The notes under the pieces: generated by a model
Databases searched by the model: none
The model's input: only the letters and a program-made list of their open reading frames with translations
What the model was told of the DNA's origin: nothing
Part shown: positions 58,420 to 64,000 of the stretch, one piece after another
Position numbering within the stretch: position 1 is the first letter of the stretch
How the letters are laid out: each line of letters starts with the position of its first letter
Translations under genes and position numbers: made by a program
Assembly (NCBI GenBank): GCA_902790675.1
Contig: CADASU010000006.1
Coordinates: 1 to 64,000 of the forward strand
Length of the DNA stretch: 64,000 nucleotides
From: Oscillospiraceae bacterium
GTDB lineage: Bacteria > Bacillota > Clostridia > Oscillospirales > Ruminococcaceae
Direction of reading: 5' to 3'

Positions 58420-58860
58420 TTATTGCATATTTAAGCTCATAACCCATCCGTCTTCTGTAGGATTACAATATAAATTAGACCGCTTGGCTATTCTTATAAA
58501 ATCAAATTTTTCATAAAAATTAATGGCAATATTATTTGAGCAGCGAACTTCTAGCGACAATGACTTTACGTTTTGGTTTCTACACATGTTAATCATAGTT
58601 TCCATTAAATTAGATGCAATTTTTTTATGTCTATGGGCCGGCAGCACAGCTATGTTGTTTAAATAAGCTTGATCTTGTAAAATAGTGTAATCTATTAAAC
58701 CAACCGCCCTAGACCTAATTATAGCAATGTAAATATGATTATATGGATATGAGTTTGTAATTTTTAATGTGGAGGCGGACAGATCTTTTTGATTAAGACA
58801 GTTTATATATATTTCTAAAGCTTGACTTATAAACTCATTGCTTAGCTTGCGAATTTCCAT
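58420..58860 (-). CDS. rimI: RimI-like GNAT N-acetyltransferase
   Basis: The 146-residue GNAT protein has the acetyl-CoA motif VLPAHRHKKIASNLMETMI, the SLEVRCSNNIAINFYEKFDF stretch typical of RimI and a RxNLYCNP ending. RimI acetylates the N-terminus of ribosomal protein S18; the neighbour tsaD supports this name. Substrate is not provable from the sequence. 27 bp after polA on the same strand. Confidence 0.75.
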   Translation of the reverse strand: MEIRKLSNEFISQALEIYINCLNQKDLSASTLKITNSYPYNHIYIAIIRSRAVGLIDYTILQDQAYLNNIAVLPAHRHKKIASNLMETMINMCRNQNVKSLSLEVRCSNNIAINFYEKFDFIRIAKRSNLYCNPTEDGWVMSLNMQ

Positions 58861-58887
58861 ACTACCCTCTTTAAAATAAATGTTCTA

Positions 58888-61410
58888 TTAGTTTTTAGCA
58901 TCATACCATGTTTTTCCAATGCCAACATCAGCAATCAAAGGAACAGACATAGACACTGCGTTTTCCATTTCTTCTTTTAAAATATTCGTAGCGCGTTTAG
59001 CGTCCTCTTGGCTACACTCTATTAGAAGTTCATCGTGGATTTGCAAAATCAAGTTAGCATTTAATTTTTCTTTTTTTAGCCTTTTATTTACGTTAACCAT
59101 TGCAATTTTTATTATGTCTGCCGAAGTTCCTTGAATTGGAGTGTTTCTGGCTATTCTCTCACCAAAAGCTCTAATATTTTTATTTTTAGATTGTAGCTCA
59201 GGAATGCTTCTTAAGCGGCCGAACATGGTTTTTACATAGCCCGTTTCTTGTGCACTAGAGACAATATTATCCATATATTGCTTTACGCCGGAATATCCAT
59301 TAAAGAATGAATCTATATATTTTTTAGCTTTTGCAACAGACGTTCCAATATCTTTAGATAGAGAGAAAGCACTCACGCCATATATAACCGAAAAATTTAT
59401 TATTTTTGCATGACGTCTAAGTTCCAAAGAGACATCTTCAAGATTAACTCCAAAAACTTCAGAAGCAGTTAATGCATGAATATCTTGGTTATTTTGGAAA
59501 GCTTCAGTCATTTTAATATCATTTGAAATTTCAGCTAAAATTCTTAGTTCAATTTGTGAATAGTCGGCATCAATTAAAACTTTTCCCGGAGCAGCAACAA
59601 AAAATTTTCTCATTTCACTGCCAATGTCTGTTTTAATAGGAATATTTTGCATGTTAGGATCTGTTGAGCTAATTCTACCTGTTCTTGTTTGAGTTTGTTT
59701 GAAGCAGGAGTGTATGCGACCATCTTTTTCAATAACTTTAATTAGGCCTTTAACATATGTTGACATCAATTTGGTTAATGTTCTATATTCAATTAGATTT
59801 TGAGCAATAGGATGATATTTTACTAATTTTTCAAGCACATCAGAGCTAGTTGAATATCCTGTTTTTGTTTTTTTCCCTTTAGGCAAATTTAATTTTTCAA
59901 ATAAAACTTTGCCTAGTTCTTTTGTTGAGTTTATATTAAATTCTTCATCAGCATATTTAAATATTTCACTTTTTAATTTGTTAATTTTAGCAGAAAGCAT
60001 GTCTCCAAACTCTTGTAATGAATTCATATTTATAGCAAAGCCGAGCAGCTCCATATTAGCTAAAACTTCAGATAGAGGTAGTTCAATATCATTAAAAATA
60101 TAGTTTAAATTTTTTTGATTTACTTCTTTTTCCAGCAAAGAACATAGCTCAATAAAGCAGCCAGGAAAGCTATTTTCACCAAAGTAATAATTGCAAATAT
60201 TTTGAATGCTATGGTCCTTTTCTAAAACATTAATTAAATATGATGCAATATCACATGAAAAATTTATATTATTAATTTCTAGGCTATTTTGTTTGCAATA
60301 TTTATATATTTCTTTTGAGTTTGTAGTTTTTTTGCATTTCTTGCTTTTAGATATTATTTCATTAAAAACATCGTTAATATTGGAATCAAATTCAAAAACT
60401 TCTTTTTCAGAAAAAATATATAAATTTTCATCCAAGACAAAATATAAAGAAGACAATGACTCAATTTGCTCTTTAACATAGCCTATATTAGGATTTAATA
60501 TGACATTTTTGCTTGAAAAAGAGTTAATTGGCTTAATTTTTATATTATTATCTTTTATAAATTGATCCAGTATTTTTTTTAATTCAAAATTTTTTAAGAA
60601 TTCAACAAATTCTTCTGTTTGTGTTGAAAGTCGTTTATAGTCCGCAATATTATTGCTAATAGGAACGTTTGTATATATTTCACCGAGTTCCTTGCTTAGT
60701 TTACATAGCTCTAAAGCATCACTTGCACTAAGAAGGTTTTTAACTCGCTTGGTTGCTTCTAGATCAGGAATGTTGCTAAAAATATAATCTATGCTGTGAT
60801 ACTTAGATATTAATGAAAAGGCTGTTTTTTGGCCAATTCCTTTAACCCCAGGTATATTGTCTGATGAATCTCCCATTAAAGCTTTAACTTCTAACAGTTC
60901 TTTTGGAGTAACACCATATTCTTCTAAAATTTTCTGTTCGTCGTAGTAAATAGCGTCTTTGTTTGTGGACAAACGGACAAAAACACCGCTTCTTATTAAT
61001 TGTAGACTATCTCTGTCCCCGGTTGCTATATAGCATTCTATGTTTTGCTGCGAACATAACTTTGAAATTGTTCCAAGGATATCATCTGCTTCAAAGCCTT
61101 CTTTCTCGCAAATACATATTCCTAGCAAAGACAGCATTTTTTTAACTTCTGGGAGTTGCAGAGCCAAATCATCAGGCATTTTGTGTCTTGTGGCTTTATA
61201 TTGATCATATTTTTTATGACGAAAAGTAGGCGCTTTTAAGTCAAATGCAGCAACAACATATTGTGGCTTGATTTCTTTTAACATTTTATCGAGAATATTA
61301 TAAAAGCCGAAAATGGCATTTGTTGGAAACCCTTTTGAGTTGGTTAGTCCTCTTATGCCATAAAAAGCTCTATTTAATATACTGTTTCCATCGATTGCTA
61401 ATAGTTTCAT
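58888..61410 (-). CDS. polA: DNA polymerase I
   Basis: Gap-filling and primer-removing polymerase. The 840-residue protein has an N-terminal 5'-3' exonuclease domain (LLAIDGNSILNRAFYG, FEADDILG, GDRDSLQLI, GDSSDNIPGVKGIG) and a C-terminal family A polymerase (LIDADYSQIELRILA, RHAKIINFSVIYGVSAF, LQIHDELLIE). The middle domain lacks the acidic residues of an active 3'-5' exonuclease, as in other Firmicutes. ATG start. Length is slightly below the B. subtilis enzyme. Confidence 0.96.
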   Translation of the reverse strand: MKLLAIDGNSILNRAFYGIRGLTNSKGFPTNAIFGFYNILDKMLKEIKPQYVVAAFDLKAPTFRHKKYDQYKATRHKMPDDLALQLPEVKKMLSLLGICICEKEGFEADDILGTISKLCSQQNIECYIATGDRDSLQLIRSGVFVRLSTNKDAIYYDEQKILEEYGVTPKELLEVKALMGDSSDNIPGVKGIGQKTAFSLISKYHSIDYIFSNIPDLEATKRVKNLLSASDALELCKLSKELGEIYTNVPISNNIADYKRLSTQTEEFVEFLKNFELKKILDQFIKDNNIKIKPINSFSSKNVILNPNIGYVKEQIESLSSLYFVLDENLYIFSEKEVFEFDSNINDVFNEIISKSKKCKKTTNSKEIYKYCKQNSLEINNINFSCDIASYLINVLEKDHSIQNICNYYFGENSFPGCFIELCSLLEKEVNQKNLNYIFNDIELPLSEVLANMELLGFAINMNSLQEFGDMLSAKINKLKSEIFKYADEEFNINSTKELGKVLFEKLNLPKGKKTKTGYSTSSDVLEKLVKYHPIAQNLIEYRTLTKLMSTYVKGLIKVIEKDGRIHSCFKQTQTRTGRISSTDPNMQNIPIKTDIGSEMRKFFVAAPGKVLIDADYSQIELRILAEISNDIKMTEAFQNNQDIHALTASEVFGVNLEDVSLELRRHAKIINFSVIYGVSAFSLSKDIGTSVAKAKKYIDSFFNGYSGVKQYMDNIVSSAQETGYVKTMFGRLRSIPELQSKNKNIRAFGERIARNTPIQGTSADIIKIAMVNVNKRLKKEKLNANLILQIHDELLIECSQEDAKRATNILKEEMENAVSMSVPLIADVGIGKTWYDAKN

Positions 61411-61533
61411 ATAAAATATAACCTCATTATTAATATTAAATTTTTATAAAATATAAACACCCCATTCACCAACACACACACTGAGTGGTTAGCAAAGGGA
61501 TGTTATTGGCTTTTGAGTTAATAAATTAACATG

Positions 61534-62073
61534 TTATCTAGAAGGTGATGGATGTTTTAAAGCGCTTAATAAAATCAACCCAGGAATAAAAGGAAATATT
61601 GGTATAATTGAGAATATTAAGGTTATTACAAAATAATCTAAATCGTCTGGGACATATTCCTTAAGAATGCGCCTAAAGCATATTAATTTTATAATTAATA
61701 TAGCCACAAGTAAGCTCCAAAGAACGTAATCTGGCATTGGTGTATGAAAAAGTTTAGCCGTAAGCACAACAAAAAACAGCGAGTTAACCACTGTTAATAT
61801 AAACTTAAAGTTGGTTTTTTTGCCTGATTTTTTGTTAATATCATCATAAACTTTTCCAATATTATAAACGTCTAAAATAGGAATCCATGATAGAAAAGCG
61901 TATTTAAGCTTTCTGCTTTTTATAAATTTAAAAAACGGTAATGCAGAGAAAACATAAGTTAAAATCATTAAAATGCTAGCGGCTAATATAAATGGAAAAA
62001 ACATAACAAACACTGCACACAGTGAAGATACATTTCCGCTAAGAGCAGTTGAAAATAAACAGTGCAAACACAT
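61534..62073 (-). CDS. Small polytopic membrane protein, family copy 1
   Basis: Function unknown. The 179-residue protein has about four membrane helices and the shared family core AFLSWIPILDVYNIGKVYDDINKK...KKTNF, then KEYVPDDLDYFVITLIFSIIPIFPFIPGL. GGGAGGTG precedes ATG. Related to short clostridial membrane proteins with an AFLAWIP-like motif. Member of a tandem set with the copies at 62512, 63099 and the right edge. The 438 bp between it and the next copy (62074-62511) show no gene, only AT-rich sequence. Confidence 0.75.
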   Translation of the reverse strand: MCLHCLFSTALSGNVSSLCAVFVMFFPFILAASILMILTYVFSALPFFKFIKSRKLKYAFLSWIPILDVYNIGKVYDDINKKSGKKTNFKFILTVVNSLFFVVLTAKLFHTPMPDYVLWSLLVAILIIKLICFRRILKEYVPDDLDYFVITLIFSIIPIFPFIPGLILLSALKHPSPSR

Positions 62074-62511
62074 ATTAACACCTCCCTAACTTAAAGAATT
62101 TTCACAAAAATATTAAACCAAAAAAATATTAACTGAATATTAATAATTTGTAAATATATTTTGCCGACCAAAAATATATTTATCGCAGTTTTTGAAAGGA
62201 TCAGCCATCATAGTCCATGTGCGAGTGCAATTATTTTTATGCGAATTCAATAAATAATATTTAAAGTTGTGTTAATATGAACATTTTTTATATGATAGCT
62301 TTATTTCAACTAATTTCAAGTTAAATGGTTTGCTGAGAATCTTTAAGAAAAACAACGCCTATATTTTGCAGTATATTCTTTACGCCAATCTCATAATACA
62401 AATATGACTTTGTTGCTGAAATGGAGGCAATAACTCCCAAAAACAGATCAAGAAATTATAAATTAAAGCTTATTTTTAAAATATAAATATTGCTAAATAT
62501 TCAAAATTACT

Positions 62512-63013
62512 CTAGCTATTTGCAATCTTAGAAACAGGTTGATTTTGCGAAGCCTTCCAAAGGCACAAGGGTGGGATGAAAGGAACTATCGAAATAGTCA
62601 AAAATATTTTGGTTAATAAAAGATAATTTGAATTGTGTGGCGCATATTCTTTAAATATAAGCCCATAGCATTTGAGCTCTGTTTGTGCTATAGAAAAATA
62701 TAACGATAAGGCCAAAAAATCTTTAAAGGAATTGGAACACTTGGAACAACTATGTTTAAGCAAAACAAGCAGACGAGTGTATCTAATGTGCGACCAAAAT
62801 TGGACTTTTTGACTTGATTTTTATTGATATCATCATAAACTTTTCCAACAACAACAGATGCAGCAAAAGGAACCCGTGAGAGGAAAGCATTTTTAATATT
62901 TCTACTTTTCATGAATCTATAAAAAGCTGAAGAGAAAAAATGTAGGCTAAAATAAGCATGATTATAATTATTGATAAACAGACAAATAACAAAATGCGCC
63001 CATTAAAACTCAT
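62512..63013 (-). pseudogene. Membrane protein family copy 2, at least two frameshifts
   Basis: Three reading-frame pieces rebuild one family member: ATG 63013 onward gives the N-terminal helix (FNGRILLFVCLSIIIIM... ending LAYIFSLQLF), then a shift near 62925 opens FYRFMKSRNIKNAFLSRVP and VGKVYDDINKN, and a second near 62690-62760 opens FKEYAPHNSNYLLLTKIF...SIVPFIPPL ending SQNQPVSKIANS. Matching copies 1 and 3 across all pieces shows it is one broken gene, not three small ones. Confidence 0.8.
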
Positions 63014-63098
63014 AAGAAATTCGTCAAAACTTATAAAAAGTTTGTCAAATCCCACAAAAACAACCCTCTTAATATATATTTAACTAATGTTTTACTAC

Positions 63099-63662
63099 CT
63101 ATTCATTGTCTGTTTCAGAAACAGGCTGATTTTTAGAAGCTTTCAAGAGACATAAGCCTGGAATAAATGGAACTATTGGAATAATTGAAAATATTATTGT
63201 TAAAACAAAGTAAGTAGAATTACCTGGGGCGTATTTTTTGAATATAAGATTGAAACATATTAAGTGTAAAACAAAAACTGCTAAACCTAGGCCAAGCTGA
63301 CCAAACGCATATACAAAAGCTAGTATACTTACTTTGGATAAGAATGGAGCTCCAAGCCAATATACGCAATTTAAAATCAATAAAATAATGCCAAAGTTAG
63401 TTTTTTTGCCTTGTTTTTCATTAATATCATCATAAACTTTTCCAACAGCATAAGCTCTTACGATTGGAATCCATGCGAGGAAAGCATTTTCAATATTTCT
63501 GTTTAACATGAACCTGTAAAAAGCTAGAGACTGAAAAATATATGCGACAATAGCCATAGCCACCAAAGCTAAAATGAAAAAGAATATGAAAAATGCGAAG
63601 CCTACTCCAAGACTTGCAAAAAGAGCTGCAATATTCGCGTCTACACTAACACTCGATTGCAT
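63099..63662 (-). CDS. Small polytopic membrane protein, family copy 3
   Basis: Intact 187-residue family member with AGGAGGTTTT before the ATG. Core AFLAWIPIVRAYAVGKVYDDINEKQGKKTNFG and C-terminal FKKYAPGNSTYFVLTIIFSIIPIVPFIPGLC, ending SKNQPVSETDNE. About four membrane helices. Function unknown; the conserved basic loop lies between helices 1 and 2. Confidence 0.78.
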   Translation of the reverse strand: MQSSVSVDANIAALFASLGVGFAFFIFFFILALVAMAIVAYIFQSLAFYRFMLNRNIENAFLAWIPIVRAYAVGKVYDDINEKQGKKTNFGIILLILNCVYWLGAPFLSKVSILAFVYAFGQLGLGLAVFVLHLICFNLIFKKYAPGNSTYFVLTIIFSIIPIVPFIPGLCLLKASKNQPVSETDNE

Positions 63663-63828
63663 AATAAAACCTCCTAAAAATATAAATCAAATTTTTAATC
63701 AAAAGTATTCAAATTAATTTCGATAATACGAAATATACATTTTTTAATGTATTGTAAAATGCGTTAATAAAAATCAATTATTAGAATAAGCGTAATAAAA
63801 GCACATAGCGCAATATTTATGATAATCG

Positions 63829-64000
63829 TCAGTCTAATGGATGATTACAGTTTTTTAAAGACTCAGGTTGATTGGTAGAAATGGATAGAAAAATAATTGA
63901 ATCAACCAATTTATCGCCAAGCATAAACAAATTTAAAACTAAAATAATGCAGAGCAAAGTTGACAATTTTGGAGCATAATCTTTAAGAATGTTGTGTGCA
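63829..64000 (-). CDS. Membrane protein family copy 4, 5' part outside the window
   Basis: Minus-strand frame open from the right edge to a TGA at 63831-63829, reading AHNILKDYAPKLSTLLCIILVLN... and ending TNQPESLKNCNHPLD. KDYAP and TNQPES match KKYAP and KNQPVS of copy 3, but the helix between them is strongly diverged and lacks the IPFIPGL motif. It may be a decaying copy. Only the C-terminal ~56 residues are visible. Confidence 0.55.
   Translation of the reverse strand, partial: AHNILKDYAPKLSTLLCIILVLNLFMLGDKLVDSIIFLSISTNQPESLKNCNHPLD

Noticed and set aside
62074..62511. A fifth membrane-family copy in the gap between copies 1 and 2
   Set aside because: I could not find the AFLxWIP, GKVYDDIN or YAP...IPFIP motifs in any frame.

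Overview
The window is about 64 kb of AT-rich (roughly two-thirds A+T by eye) DNA spanning the replication origin of a bacterium of the class Clostridia. The class assignment rests on gene order (rpmH-rnpA-yidD-yidC-jag-mnmE-mnmG-rsmG-noc-parA-parB on one side, dnaA-dnaN-yaaA-recF-remB-gyrB-gyrA on the other), on spo0A and pdaA, on the neighbours mreBCD-PBP2-minD-mgsA and zapA-U32, and on strong Shine-Dalgarno sequences with frequent TTG/GTG starts. Several genes are frameshifted or have lost catalytic residues, usual partners are missing (minC, minE, rodA, tsaB), and regulators are degenerate. This suggests a genome under reductive, probably host-associated, evolution. A clostridial endosymbiont of a eukaryote is my best guess, but it is inference.

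Layout. 1-7.9 kb: two very large, repetitive coiled-coil/acidic proteins in tandem; the first runs off the left edge and carries a hydrophobic export-like segment. 8-11.6 kb: glyS, then a decayed RiPP locus (two NHLP-type leader peptides, a terminator, and a radical SAM maturase with two frameshifts and a lost cluster cysteine), then a Cys-rich orphan. 11.7-23.6 kb, minus strand: aspS-hisS, an mgsA-like gene, minD-like, PBP2, mreD, mreC, mreB, a U32-family protein and zapA. 23.8-28.1 kb, plus strand: glycogen phosphorylase and a GH13 amylase, a two-gene alpha-glucan breakdown operon. 28.2-39.6 kb, minus strand: serS, parB, parA, two parS sites, noc, rsmG, mnmG, mnmE, jag, yidC, yidD, rnpA, rpmH. 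39.7-42.5 kb: argG-argH, lying between rpmH and dnaA. 42.7-53.5 kb: dnaA, an oriC-like intergenic region, dnaN, yaaA, recF, remB, gyrB, two YcxB-like membrane proteins, gyrA. 53.6-61.4 kb: pdaA, a catalytically defective enolase homologue, spo0A with a non-canonical receiver, tsaD, a GNAT acetyltransferase, polA. 61.5-64 kb: a decaying tandem family of small membrane proteins, the last copy cut by the right edge.

How it fits together. The core of the window replicates and segregates the chromosome (dnaA, dnaN, recF, gyrAB, parABS, noc) and builds the wall in a rod pattern (mreBCD, PBP2). It also carries tRNA charging and modification (glyS, aspS, hisS, serS, mnmE, mnmG, tsaD), membrane insertion (yidC, yidD) and a retained sporulation connection (spo0A, pdaA). 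By eye the plus strand changes from C/A-rich to G/T-rich across dnaA-dnaN-recF, matching an origin near the dnaA-dnaN gap.

Most notable: a Spo0A whose phospho-acceptor Asp is Glu and which carries a Cys-rich N-terminus; a full-length enolase homologue without its catalytic residues; MinD and MgsA homologues missing signature residues; a TTTTCAACA motif clustered at the putative origin and recurring twice as inverted pairs with exactly 14 bp between them; and the two giant repeat proteins at the left edge. No tRNA, rRNA, CRISPR array, IS element or prophage was seen.
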